From Pelotomaculum sp. (GTDB lineage: Bacteria > Bacillota > Desulfotomaculia > Desulfotomaculales > Pelotomaculaceae): a DNA stretch of 56,268 nucleotides. A program made the translations under genes and the position numbers. Within the stretch, counting starts at the first letter, position 1. Every line of letters starts with the position of its first letter. The notes under the pieces are model-generated. The model had not been told where the DNA came from. It saw only the letters and a list, made by a program, of their open reading frames with translations, and searched no databases. Below, piece after piece: positions 1 through 6,962 of this stretch. The stretch spans positions 1 through 56,268 of the forward strand of contig JAHDOA010000059.1 of the NCBI GenBank assembly GCA_018435055.1, in the 5' to 3' direction.

Positions 1-136
1 AACATACGTAAGAATATTTGACCCAGGCGCCGGAGGCAGTTACGCCTTGTGAATGATGAAGTGAAGAGCCGGATGCGTTAATAGCGCACGTCCGGTTCTG
101 TGAGGGATTGGGGCCGTGAGGCCCCGTCTACTCGAT
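1..136 (+). mobile_element. 3' end of a group II intron (domains V and VI)
   Basis: Positions about 54-110 form the hairpin expected of group II intron domain V: an AGCCGGATGCG arm, a short loop and a matching CGCACGTCCGGTT arm. A second hairpin follows (GGGGCC GTGA GGCCCC, about 109-126) and then CTACTCGAT, which fits domain VI with its branch-point A and an intron end near 136. Domain V is the most conserved part of these ribozymes, so the call rests on that pattern. The rest of the intron, including any reverse transcriptase gene, lies outside the window. The exact 3' splice site is inferred. Confidence 0.75.
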
Positions 137-169
137 TCCTGTCGCACTTTTGGTTTTTGTATACAAGAA

Positions 170-198
170 TGCGACGGGAGAACCGTCCCCCTGTCGCA
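170..198. repeat. Short hairpin repeat, TGCGAC-arm version
   Basis: Arms TGCGAC and GTCGCA flank a core containing AGAACCGTCCCC. This is one of at least six related elements in the window that share the core but differ in arm sequence. It lies between the intron end and the truncated gene at 238. Confidence 0.7.
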
Positions 199-217
199 AC
201 CGGTGGACGGCACAAAT

Positions 218-244
218 GAGACAAAAAGAACGTCCCCTTGTCTC
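218..244. repeat. Short hairpin repeat, GAGACA-arm version
   Basis: Arms GAGACA (218-223) and TGTCTC (239-244) flank AAAAGAACGTCCCCT. It is the same family as 170-198 with a different but still complementary stem. It sits directly at the 5' edge of the surviving part of the lipase-like gene. Confidence 0.7.
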
Positions 245-1128
245 CGCAGTCGGTGCGTTACCGTGATATTGAGCTGTCAGGCTATGTGGACCAGGTTGAC
301 CACGAGCAGTCAAAACAATTTTCAGCCACGGTGTTTTCAATAAACAGCAAACAGCACTATATTGCATTTCGCGGCACAGACGACACCCTTGCCGGCTGGA
401 AAGAGGATTTCCGGATGAGCTTTATGGACGAGGTGCAGGCACAGCAGGACGCGGCAGCTTATCTGAAAAAGGTTATTTCGAATTATGAAGGCGAATTCTA
501 CCTGGGGGGACATTCAAAGGGCGGGAACCTGGCGGTTTACGCGGCGGCGCACGCCGCGGCCGGCCTGCAAAGCAGGATCATCGGGGTATATAACAACGAC
601 GCGCCGGGATTTCATGCGAAAACAATCCAGAGCGAAGGGTACCAAAACATACTCAACCGGATTAACACGTTCGTGCCTGGATTTTCCGTGGTGGGCCTGC
701 TGCTGGAGCACGGTGCAGAGTACAGGGTCGTCAGCAGCAGCAAGATCGGTATCATGCAGCATGACACTTTTTCCTGGCAGGTGAGCGGCGCTCGTTTTGT
801 CTATGAGCAGGGGCTGAAAAAGTCCAGCAGCAACTTTAATAAAACATTAAGGTCATGGCTTGACGGGCTGAACATGGAACAGAGGGCGCAGTTTGTTGAT
901 GGCCTCTTTGATATTATAGAGACGAACGGAGCAGTGACAGTAAGCGATTTGTCAAGAAAACGGCTGTTGGAAGCCAATAACATGATAAAGGCCTTCAAGA
1001 ATATGGACCCTTTAACCAAATCGTTTTTGAAAAAGACGGTCCAATTATTTTTTAAAGAATACCAGAAAGTACTGAAAACCTCCATTAAAGAGGATATTGG
1101 TTCATTTTTTTCGAAAAAACTGCCATGA
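238..1128 (+). pseudogene. 5'-truncated Mbeg1-like (DUF2974) alpha/beta-hydrolase
   Basis: The product resembles the C-terminal two thirds of Mbeg1/DUF2974 proteins, lipase-fold hydrolases of uncertain substrate common in Firmicutes. Visible are the FRGTDDTLAGWKEDF block near residues 44-58 and the nucleophile elbow GGHSKGG near residues 93-99, whose Ser is the likely catalytic residue. Family members, as I recall them, have 100-150 more residues before this point. Here the family-like reading begins at about 247, immediately after two hairpin repeats and a group II intron end, and the nominal TTG start lies inside a repeat. I therefore read it as a gene that lost its 5' part. The remaining frame is open to its stop, so a shortened protein is possible if something upstream drives it. 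Confidence 0.6.
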
Positions 1129-1175
1129 TAAAACCATGGGATAACCTGATCACCTGATTACCGGGAGGAGTAAGG

Positions 1176-1349
1176 ATGAAAAACCGGCCCAGCGGGACTG
1201 CGGAAGGCATTGCCTTTATGCGCTGCTACGAATCACTCAGGCCGCCGGCACAGAGAATCTGCAACGGCATACTCTCAATAAATCCGGGCTTTAAAGCGGA
1301 AGGGACTGAATGTCATGAGCAGGTTAACCAGGGCAGCGGTCGGCAATAA
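1176..1349 (+). pseudogene. Remnant of a SAM-dependent methyltransferase N terminus (COG3315-like)
   Basis: A GGAGGAG Shine-Dalgarno precedes an ATG opening a 57-codon frame. The first 30 residues (MKNRPSGTAEGIAFMR and on to ESLRPPAQRIC) look like the start of the leucine-carboxyl-methyltransferase family, where the motif is normally followed by the SAM-binding core. Here the similarity stops after about residue 30; the rest is unrelated and the frame ends inside the next ORF. Those enzymes are normally about 280 residues. I infer a deletion remnant; a genuine short peptide is the alternative. It is too short for most gene finders. Confidence 0.4.
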
Positions 1350-1596
1350 TTATTACCTGGCGGACGACAGTAAAATCCAGCATGATGCTGAAGGGTATAC
1401 CGGCGAAGCGGTCACCAAGCTGGCCAAGTTCGAAAATCTCTATGAAGACCTGCTGGCAAGGCAAAACGATATCGCCAAAGAACTGGAAGCACTCCGCCTG
1501 GAGGACAAAACACGAACACTCAAATTCAAGCAGCTGTTCGCCAACAAACTCACCAACAGTAATATTTTAACGCTCTTCAAGTCATACGGGCTGTGA
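1315..1596 (+). CDS. Conserved small hypothetical protein
   Basis: This 93-residue protein has an ordinary, soluble composition: an N-terminal segment with NNYYLADDSK, a central helical stretch rich in Glu, Leu and Lys (TKLAKFENLYEDLLARQN), and a basic C terminus (LFANKLTNSN). I recognise a pattern seen in small Firmicutes proteins of unknown function, often close to phage genes, but cannot assign a role. The start overlaps the methyltransferase remnant and has only a weak AAGGGA ribosome site. No transmembrane segment or metal motif is visible. It is followed by a hairpin repeat that can serve as its terminator. Confidence 0.55.
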   Translation: MSRLTRAAVGNNYYLADDSKIQHDAEGYTGEAVTKLAKFENLYEDLLARQNDIAKELEALRLEDKTRTLKFKQLFANKLTNSNILTLFKSYGL

Positions 1597-1660
1597 TCCG
1601 CGGCTGCGAAGCCTGAAAACCTTCATTAAAGAATCATTTTTTACAAAAATAACCGACACA

Positions 1661-1699
1661 GGGAAACAAAAAGAACGTCCCTTTGTTTCCCCGTTTTTT
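1661..1699 (+). terminator. Hairpin repeat (GGGAAACA arms) followed by a T-run
   Basis: Arms GGGAAACA (1661-1668) and TGTTTCCC (1684-1691) flank the AAAAGAACGTCCCT core and are followed by CGTTTTTTTT. It belongs to the hairpin family seen at 170, 218 and 6099-6257. With the T-run it would act as an intrinsic terminator for the small gene upstream. Confidence 0.6.
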
Positions 1700-1835
1700 T
1701 TCAGCTATTTTTCAGCCAACACTCAATCAACCTTCAGTTTCCGTTAAGTAACAATTCAGCTAATGCGGATATACTTTCTTTAATAGCTGACAGCCCGGTG
1801 CACTTCCGCGGGCCGCACAAGAAAGGTGATCTGCA

Positions 1836-4067
1836 ATGAGGCCGGAACAGGGCAGGCGATTAGACCTGGTTTTAGCGGGTATAGTCTTGCTTTCCGCTTT
1901 TCTGAATATTTTCAACATCTGGAGCCAGTTCAACGCCAACGCGTACTACACGGCAGCCGTCACCAGCATGCTGCAGAGCTGGCATAATTTTTTCTACGGG
2001 TCTCTCGACCCGGGCGGCTACGTGACGGTGGACAAACCGCCGGTTACGTTCTGGGTCCAGACCGTGTTCGCCTACGTCTTCGGGGTGCGCGGGTGGAGCG
2101 TGATCCTACCGCAGGCCCTGGCCGGCGTAGGCTCAGTGATACTGATGTATGTCCTGGTCAAGCCGACTTTCGGCTGGGCGGCCGCCCGGCTGGCGGCCCT
2201 GGCCATGGCCCTGACCCCGGTCGCCGTAGCGGTGAGCCGGACGAATAATATTGACAGCATGCTGGTATTCACACTCCTGCTCGGCGTCTGGATGCTGTTC
2301 CGGGGGATCAGCCGCCGCCAGGCCTGGTGGGTCATCGGCGCCTTCGCCATGATCGGCGTGGGCTTTAATATTAAAATGCTGCAGGCATACATGGTAGTGC
2401 CGGCTTTTTACCTGCTCTACCTGCTTGCTTTCAAGGGTGAATGGAAAAAGAAACTGGCCGTCCTGTCGGCTGCGACGGTGGTATTGGTGGGGGTAACCCT
2501 GTCCTGGGCGGTGGCGGTGGACCTGGTGCCCGAGGAAAACCGGCCCTACATCGGGGGCAGTGACACAAACTCAGTGCTGGAGCTCACCTTCGGCTATAAC
2601 GGCATTGCCCGCCTGAAGGGAATGGGCAGGGGCGGCGGCGCTCCCGGCGGGGCGGCGGACCGGCCGGCGCAGCAGTACGGTGGCGCCAGGCCGGAGCGGC
2701 AGCAGACAACGCAGTATACAGACGATAACACCGGCAGCCAGCGGCAGACAGCCCGGTATGCTCCAAATAATATTTCCAATCCGCAGGCTGCGCCAAACGG
2801 AACATACACCTCCAGCCCGCGGCAGACGCCGCCGGATGGAACAAATATGACAGATCAGCCACAGATGCCGCCCGGCGGCGCATATATGACCGGGCAGCCC
2901 CAGGCTCCTCCAGACGGAACCAATAATCCGGGAGGCTACGACCCGCAGGCTGAAGGCAGGCAGGGCCAAATGCCCGGCCAGGGTGGGGTAGCGCCCCAGG
3001 GTAACCGGGGCGGCGGCATGTTCAACACCGGCAGCGCGGGCCCGCTGCGACTGCTGCAATCAGAGCTTTCCGGGCAGAACAGCTGGCTGCTGCCTTTCGC
3101 GGCCTTCGCTAGTGCAGGTTTGCTGGCGGGGATCCGCCGTAGAAAGCAGCTTACCTCCAAGCAGAACGAGACCCTGTTCTGGCTGGCCTGGCTGATCCCC
3201 GGCATGGTGTTTTTCAGTGTGGCCGGTTTCTTCCACCAATACTACCTGATCATGCTCGCACCCCCGATCGCGGCGCTGGCGGGAGCGGGCGCGGTTGAGC
3301 TCTGGAACCAATACCGCGCCAGGGACGGCTGGCAAATGTGGCTGCTGCCGGCGGCGGTCCTTGCCACCACGGCGCTGCAGGTTTATATACTGTACCCTTA
3401 CCAGCGGACGATCGGCGCGGCCTGGCCCGTCGGCGTCGGGATCGCGGGCGCCGGTGCGGCGCTGGCGCTGACCCTGGCCGTGAAGAGGCAGAAGCTGGCG
3501 TCGTTCACGGCGGCGGCCGCTGTGGCGGCACTTCTTGCGGCGCCGCTCTTCTGGTCGGCTACACCGCTGCTCTACGGCGACAACAGCCAGCTGCCCGCAG
3601 CCGGACCGGGCGCGCAGGGCTTCGGCGGCCAGAGGCAGGGCGGGGGCGGCGACGCCGGCAGTTCGGTTGTCGATACGAAGCTTTATCAATATGTAAAGAG
3701 CCACAATACCGGTGAGACTTACCTGTTTGCCACCAGCGACACCAGCACTGCCGAAAGCTATATCATTCAGACCGGCGAGGCCGTCATGCCCATGGGCGGG
3801 TTTAACGGCAGCGCCGACAAGATCCTGACCGTGGAGAAACTGGAAAAGCTGATCGCTGACAATAAGGTGAAATATTTCCTGCTCGGTTCCGGCAACGGGG
3901 GCGGAGACAGGGGCGGTTCCGGCGAGATCACGAGCTGGATTATCGCCAACAGCACCGAAGTGCCCAGAGAAGAATGGCAGGGCGGTTCTGCCGCTCAAAG
4001 CGGCCCACAGGGCGGCTTCACGGGCGGGGGCACGCTGTACGAAATAAATACCGGGGATGAGCGGTAA
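1836..4067 (+). CDS. GT39-family membrane glycosyltransferase (PMT/ArnT-like, YkcB type) with long Gln/Gly/Pro inserts
   Basis: This is a 743-residue polytopic membrane protein. GT39/ArnT enzymes move a sugar from a polyprenyl-phosphate donor to an acceptor outside the membrane. The first extracytoplasmic loop carries the VDKPP motif (about residues 66-70), whose Asp is the expected catalytic residue, and is followed by several hydrophobic helices. Residues about 262-405 are low complexity with imperfect PPDGTN / PPGGAYMTGQPQ repeats, and a second Gly/Gln-rich stretch lies near 588-608; these are not part of the usual fold. A ribosome site AAGGTGA precedes the ATG. It heads a same-strand cluster with gtrA, galU and a PepSY-like gene, consistent with cell-surface glycosylation. 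The substrate cannot be told from the sequence. Confidence 0.8.
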   Translation: MRPEQGRRLDLVLAGIVLLSAFLNIFNIWSQFNANAYYTAAVTSMLQSWHNFFYGSLDPGGYVTVDKPPVTFWVQTVFAYVFGVRGWSVILPQALAGVGSVILMYVLVKPTFGWAAARLAALAMALTPVAVAVSRTNNIDSMLVFTLLLGVWMLFRGISRRQAWWVIGAFAMIGVGFNIKMLQAYMVVPAFYLLYLLAFKGEWKKKLAVLSAATVVLVGVTLSWAVAVDLVPEENRPYIGGSDTNSVLELTFGYNGIARLKGMGRGGGAPGGAADRPAQQYGGARPERQQTTQYTDDNTGSQRQTARYAPNNISNPQAAPNGTYTSSPRQTPPDGTNMTDQPQMPPGGAYMTGQPQAPPDGTNNPGGYDPQAEGRQGQMPGQGGVAPQGNRGGGMFNTGSAGPLRLLQSELSGQNSWLLPFAAFASAGLLAGIRRRKQLTSKQNETLFWLAWLIPGMVFFSVAGFFHQYYLIMLAPPIAALAGAGAVELWNQYRARDGWQMWLLPAAVLATTALQVYILYPYQRTIGAAWPVGVGIAGAGAALALTLAVKRQKLASFTAAAAVAALLAAPLFWSATPLLYGDNSQLPAAGPGAQGFGGQRQGGGGDAGSSVVDTKLYQYVKSHNTGETYLFATSDTSTAESYIIQTGEAVMPMGGFNGSADKILTVEKLEKLIADNKVKYFLLGSGNGGGDRGGSGEITSWIIANSTEVPREEWQGGSAAQSGPQGGFTGGGTLYEINTGDER

Positions 4068-4126
4068 TGAAATGTCCCGCGCAGCAAGCGGGGACTTGAA
4101 AACATGAAACACGGGAAGGTGTCCGG

Positions 4127-4506
4127 ATGTTCAGAGACAGGGCCAGGGTTTTCCAGTTCCTGCGCTTCTGCGCCGTGGGCGCGGGCAATATGGCAGTTGA
4201 CTTTATCGTCTTTTTTCTCCTGAATATGGCCGGGGCGCCGTACCTGCCGGCCCAGGCGCTTTCCTACAGTGCCGGCGTCGTGAACAGCTATTTTTGCAAC
4301 CGGGCCTGGACATTCCGGGTCCCTAGAAAAGCCAATTTTCCGGAGGCTGTGAGTTTTATTCTCGTAAACGGCCTCTCCCTGTCGGCAGCCTCCGGAATTT
4401 TATATATCCTGTACGATGTAAGCCATTTGGACCTGTGGCTCAGCAAGTGTTTCGCCACCGCAGCCGGCTCTGGGTATTCGCGGAAAACGGGAAAGCGAAA
4501 GGTTAG
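4127..4506 (+). pseudogene. GtrA-family membrane protein, frameshifted near its 3' end
   Basis: The N-terminal 110 residues are a typical GtrA protein: a small four-helix membrane protein thought to help flip polyprenyl-linked sugars, with the VGAGNMAVDF opening and a CNRAWTF motif. After the SKCFATAA segment the frame departs. The expected family ending (S-R-L-W-V-F-A-E-N-G) is present in another frame, from about 4471 to a TAG at 4504-4506, five bases before galU. A small deletion that is not a multiple of three therefore seems to have removed part of the last helix and shifted the frame; the open frame then runs on to 4636 inside galU. Sequencing error is possible. Upstream GTGTCCGG spacing supports the ATG at 4127. 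Confidence 0.65.
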
Positions 4507-4511
4507 TTGTC

Positions 4512-5423
4512 GTGAAAATAAAAAAAGCGGTCATTCCGGCGGCGGGGCTGGGCACCAGGTTCCTGCCGGCCACCAAGTCCCAGCCCAAAGAAATGCTGCC
4601 GATCGTGGACAAGCCGGCCATTCAATATATTATTGAGGAAGCCGTGCAGTCAGGCATCGAGAGCATCCTGGTGGTAACGGGGCGAAACAAGCAGACCCTC
4701 GAAGACCACTTCGACCGGTCGCTGGAACTAGAGGAGACCCTTGCCGCGGGCGGCAAAAGCGAGATGCTGAAAACCGTCCGGGATATTTTAGAGATGGCGG
4801 ACGTCCATTTCATCCGGCAGAAAGAGCCCCTGGGCCTGGGCCACGCAGTCCTGTGCGCGCGGCAGTTTGTCGGGGATGAGCCCTTCGCCGTGCTGCTCGC
4901 CGACGATATCATGGTTTCCGAGCCCCCGGCGCTGCGGCAGATGATGGAAGTGTACGAGGTGTTTGATACGGAAATCGTAGGGGTCCAGGAGGTTTCAATA
5001 CTGGACGTGAGCAAGTACGGCATTGTTTCCCTGCGGCACATGGGCTGGCAGGAGATGGGGGATGTGCTGTGGGCGCATGATTTGGTCGAAAAGCCGCCTG
5101 TCGGGGAAGCGCCGTCAAACCTGGCGATCATGGGGCGGTACATATTGACGCCTTTAATCTTCCCGGTTTTGGAAAACCTGAAGCCGGGTAAAGGCGGGGA
5201 GATTCAGCTCACAGACGCGTTGAAAGAACTCTGCCGCGACAACCTGCTGCTGGCCCAGCGCCTGAAGGGGCAGCGCTTTGATGTGGGAGACAAACTCAGC
5301 TTCCTGCAGGCCACAATTAATTTCGCCCTAAAACGCCCCGACCTGCGCTCCAGACTGCTGGCCTACATGAGCCGGATCCTGCATGAAGAAAAACTCCTGA
5401 GCGGCAGCAGAAGGGCTGTTTAA
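4512..5423 (+). CDS. galU: UTP-glucose-1-phosphate uridylyltransferase
   Basis: This enzyme makes UDP-glucose from UTP and glucose-1-phosphate in the cytoplasm, supplying sugars for surface polymers. The protein is 303 residues, the normal size for bacterial GalU/GtaB. The nucleotide-binding signature AAGLGTRFLPATK lies at about residues 9-21, followed by the P-K-E-M-L-P segment. Other family blocks include EPLGLGHAV and a GEIQLTDAL motif near residue 230. It starts with GTG, five bases after the ancestral stop of gtrA, which fits translational coupling. Its place beside a GT39 transferase and GtrA suggests it feeds the same glycosylation pathway. Confidence 0.93.
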   Translation: MKIKKAVIPAAGLGTRFLPATKSQPKEMLPIVDKPAIQYIIEEAVQSGIESILVVTGRNKQTLEDHFDRSLELEETLAAGGKSEMLKTVRDILEMADVHFIRQKEPLGLGHAVLCARQFVGDEPFAVLLADDIMVSEPPALRQMMEVYEVFDTEIVGVQEVSILDVSKYGIVSLRHMGWQEMGDVLWAHDLVEKPPVGEAPSNLAIMGRYILTPLIFPVLENLKPGKGGEIQLTDALKELCRDNLLLAQRLKGQRFDVGDKLSFLQATINFALKRPDLRSRLLAYMSRILHEEKLLSGSRRAV

Positions 5424-5460
5424 ATAAAAAAAACTACCATGTAACCAAGGAGAGGATACC

Positions 5461-5988
5461 ATGAGAAAAATTCGCAACCTGCATTTATGGATAGGTTTGT
5501 TCACCTCACTGCTGATACTGATCGAGGCTGTCACAGGGCTTTTAATGCTGGAACCCGCGCTCATGGGCGCCGGCCGGCCGCAGGGAGAACAGCGGGTAAT
5601 GATTGACGAGCCCACTACCGGGCAGGTGTCGGAAGTGTTCGCAGCAGGCCGGCAGCAGGCGGGACAGCAGGCCACATCCGATCAGTCCAATTCAGGACAA
5701 GCGTCAGGCAGACCTTCGTCCGGACAACAGTACACAACTGAACAAGCCAATACGGGGCAGGTACAAGGCAGGCGCGGCCCAGGCGGTCCGGGGATAGAAG
5801 CGGGCGGCAATTCTAATCCCGCCGGCCAGGGAACCAGCTTCGCGGCCTTTGTCAAAGGCCTGCATTCCGGCAGAATAAACGGCACGGACATTTCAATATT
5901 GCTGGATATAGTGGCCATCAGCCTGATTTTCATGACGGTAACCGGAATGATCCTGACCGTCAAGGCGTTGAAACGACGGAGAGCCTAG
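5461..5988 (+). CDS. PepSY-associated two-helix membrane protein with a Gln/Gly-rich external linker
   Basis: The protein is 175 residues. Helix 1 (residues about 8-30) starts with R-N-L-H-L-W-I-G-L, the usual opening of PepSY-associated membrane proteins, and helix 2 is near residues 142-166. Between them lies a linker of about 100 residues rich in Gln, Gly and Ser with repeats of the type SGQ/TGQ. The composition resembles the inserts of the GT39 protein four genes upstream, so the two may share an extracellular role. Function is unknown. A ribosome site (AAGGAGAGG) precedes the ATG. It is the last gene of the glycosylation cluster. Confidence 0.6.
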   Translation: MRKIRNLHLWIGLFTSLLILIEAVTGLLMLEPALMGAGRPQGEQRVMIDEPTTGQVSEVFAAGRQQAGQQATSDQSNSGQASGRPSSGQQYTTEQANTGQVQGRRGPGGPGIEAGGNSNPAGQGTSFAAFVKGLHSGRINGTDISILLDIVAISLIFMTVTGMILTVKALKRRRA

Positions 5989-5989
5989 A

Positions 5990-6039
5990 GGGGACATCCC
6001 ACGGTCCAGGAAACCGGCTTGAGATGGAGGTGTGTCCCC
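5990..6039. repeat. Degenerate member of the hairpin family
   Basis: GGGGACA (5990-5996) and TGTCCCC (6033-6039) are complementary and enclose a GC-rich centre. It lies just after the stop at 5988 and could terminate the glycosylation cluster, although no long T-run follows. Confidence 0.4.
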
Positions 6040-6098
6040 GTTAAGCTTACGGATATTAAATTAAGAGAGAAGGCTAGGTAGGTAACAGTCCTTGGGAG

Positions 6099-6127
6099 CG
6101 TGTCTTGGGGACGGTTTTGTTGACACG
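6099..6127. repeat. Hairpin repeat, CGTGTC arms, reverse orientation of core
   Basis: CGTGTC (6099-6104) pairs with GACACG (6122-6127). The core reads GGGGACGGTTTTG, the reverse complement of the core in the other copies. It is the first of three elements packed into 160 bases. Confidence 0.7.
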
Positions 6128-6156
6128 ATTACTATTATTGAATCTTGAGACAAAAG

Positions 6157-6185
6157 CGTGTCAACAGAACTGTCCTCATGACACG
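6157..6185. repeat. Hairpin repeat, CGTGTCA arms
   Basis: CGTGTCA (6157-6163) pairs with TGACACG (6179-6185) around ACAGAACTGTCCTC. It is the second of the 6.1-6.26 kb cluster, with a slightly diverged core. Confidence 0.7.
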
Positions 6186-6224
6186 GTCCACGGTATACTC
6201 CTCTTGATACGATCCAGAGAAAAA

Positions 6225-6257
6225 ACCGTGTCAAGAGAACCGTCCCCTTGACACGGT
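6225..6257. repeat. Hairpin repeat, ACCGTGTCAA arms
   Basis: A perfect 10-bp stem (6225-6234 with 6248-6257) encloses GAGAACCGTCCCC. It is the best-conserved copy in the window and the third of the cluster. Confidence 0.75.
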
Positions 6258-6310
6258 CCTTCAAAAAATACACAAAATGATAGATGTTAATTCTTAACAC
6301 AAAAATATAG

Positions 6311-6339
6311 TTGCAATGTTATAATCAGAGTGCTATAAT
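6311..6339 (+). promoter_or_regulatory. Sigma-A-type promoter upstream of the restriction-modification island
   Basis: TTGCAA (6311-6316), a 17-base spacer and TATAAT (6334-6339) match the housekeeping consensus closely. A second TATAAT lies inside the spacer at about 6320. Transcription would begin near 6346, about 220 bases before the first gene of the island. Confidence 0.6.
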
Positions 6340-6565
6340 TTCCTTCAGATAGAAACTATTGGTTCGGAACTCTTTTCCAGAGGGCTTTAAAAAAATAGAG
6401 ACAAAAAAAGTAAGCCCGGGGAATAGGCCATTTCCCGGACTTGACGCTGAAGTCAGCGCGCATGTATATGATAAATACATAATATCATAAATGGTTCTAT
6501 TGGAGCAATATATTGTGTTTTTGCTGATATAAGCTCTTTTCTTTGTCTCGGAAAGGAGATTAACG
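6340..6565 (+). other. Long structured leader without a gene
   Basis: No coding frame is apparent in these 226 bases. Consecutive hairpins can be drawn: CCGGGGAA/TTTCCCGG (6416-6438), CGCTGA/TCAGCG (6445-6458, 2-base loop) and ATGTAT/ATACAT (6462-6480). The region lies between a good promoter and the small ATT-start gene, so it could be a regulatory 5' leader or a small RNA. I do not recognise a known riboswitch class in it. Confidence 0.35.
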
Positions 6566-6790
6566 ATTTATAAGAACTATTATGTCAATGATTATGCCAG
6601 GGCCAACTGTGCTCATGAAGTCCATGTGAATACATGTTCACGGTTAGCGCGTGTCAGCAGTAAAGCTTATTTAGGTTATCTTGCAACTTGTCAAGAGGCA
6701 ATTGCGAAAGCTAAAACTATTTATGACAAAGTGAACGGATGCCCCGATTGTTGCAAAGAATGTTATGATATTGATCAATCAATTGAATAA
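6566..6790 (+). CDS. Small Cys-rich conserved protein beginning at ATT
   Basis: A 74-codon open frame starts at ATT 6566, preceded by AAGGAG (6553-6558) with a 7-base gap; no ATG, GTG or TTG starts the whole frame. The protein reads YYVNDYAR near the start, then a HEVHVNTC motif, a YLGYLATC segment, a helix AIAKAKTIY and a C-terminal CPDCCKEC cluster. I recall a family of about 70-residue proteins, common beside DNA-modification genes in anaerobes, that shares the H-E-V-H and Y-L-G...C...A...A-K...N-G-C-x-x-C pattern. Its function is unknown to me. The paired Cys and His suggest a zinc-binding fold. It is the first gene of the restriction-modification island. ACG at 6563 is a weaker alternative start. 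Confidence 0.6.
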   Translation: MYKNYYVNDYARANCAHEVHVNTCSRLARVSSKAYLGYLATCQEAIAKAKTIYDKVNGCPDCCKECYDIDQSIE

Positions 6791-6820
6791 TCAGCGCCCT
6801 GTGGTAATAGGAGGTCCGAT

Positions 6821-6912
6821 GTGAGCGCAAATCATAATGTCATATTCTACACCATGAGGTTAATTGTATAAATGCCAAAGTCATTATCTGCAATTGGAAG
6901 TGGCTTTGGCAT
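6821..6912 (+). promoter_or_regulatory. Possible leader peptide plus hairpin before the half-size hsdS
   Basis: AGGAGG at 6810-6815 precedes a 16-codon GTG frame (6821-6871). Immediately after its stop, ATGCCAAAG (6872-6880) and CTTTGGCAT (6904-6912) form a perfect 9-bp stem. The next ribosome site is at 6951. A short frame followed by a hairpin is the layout of attenuation leaders, but no strong T-run follows, so the role is a guess. Confidence 0.3.
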
Positions 6913-6962
6913 CTGTTTATTTAGAGAGCCTTTATCTCACATTCGGCTGAAAGGAGGAAAAA

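Noticed and set aside
3060-4112. 350-codon minus-strand open frame opposite the GT39 gene
   Set aside because: It is a shadow of a GC-rich gene on the other strand. It has no domain likeness, and its composition mirrors the plus-strand codons.
4127-4636. Full-length 169-residue GtrA protein running into galU
   Set aside because: Residues after about 110 are out of frame. The family C terminus is found in another frame ending at 4506.
170-6257. CRISPR-like array
   Set aside because: The short repeats are scattered, differ in their arms, are not evenly spaced and have no spacers or cas genes.
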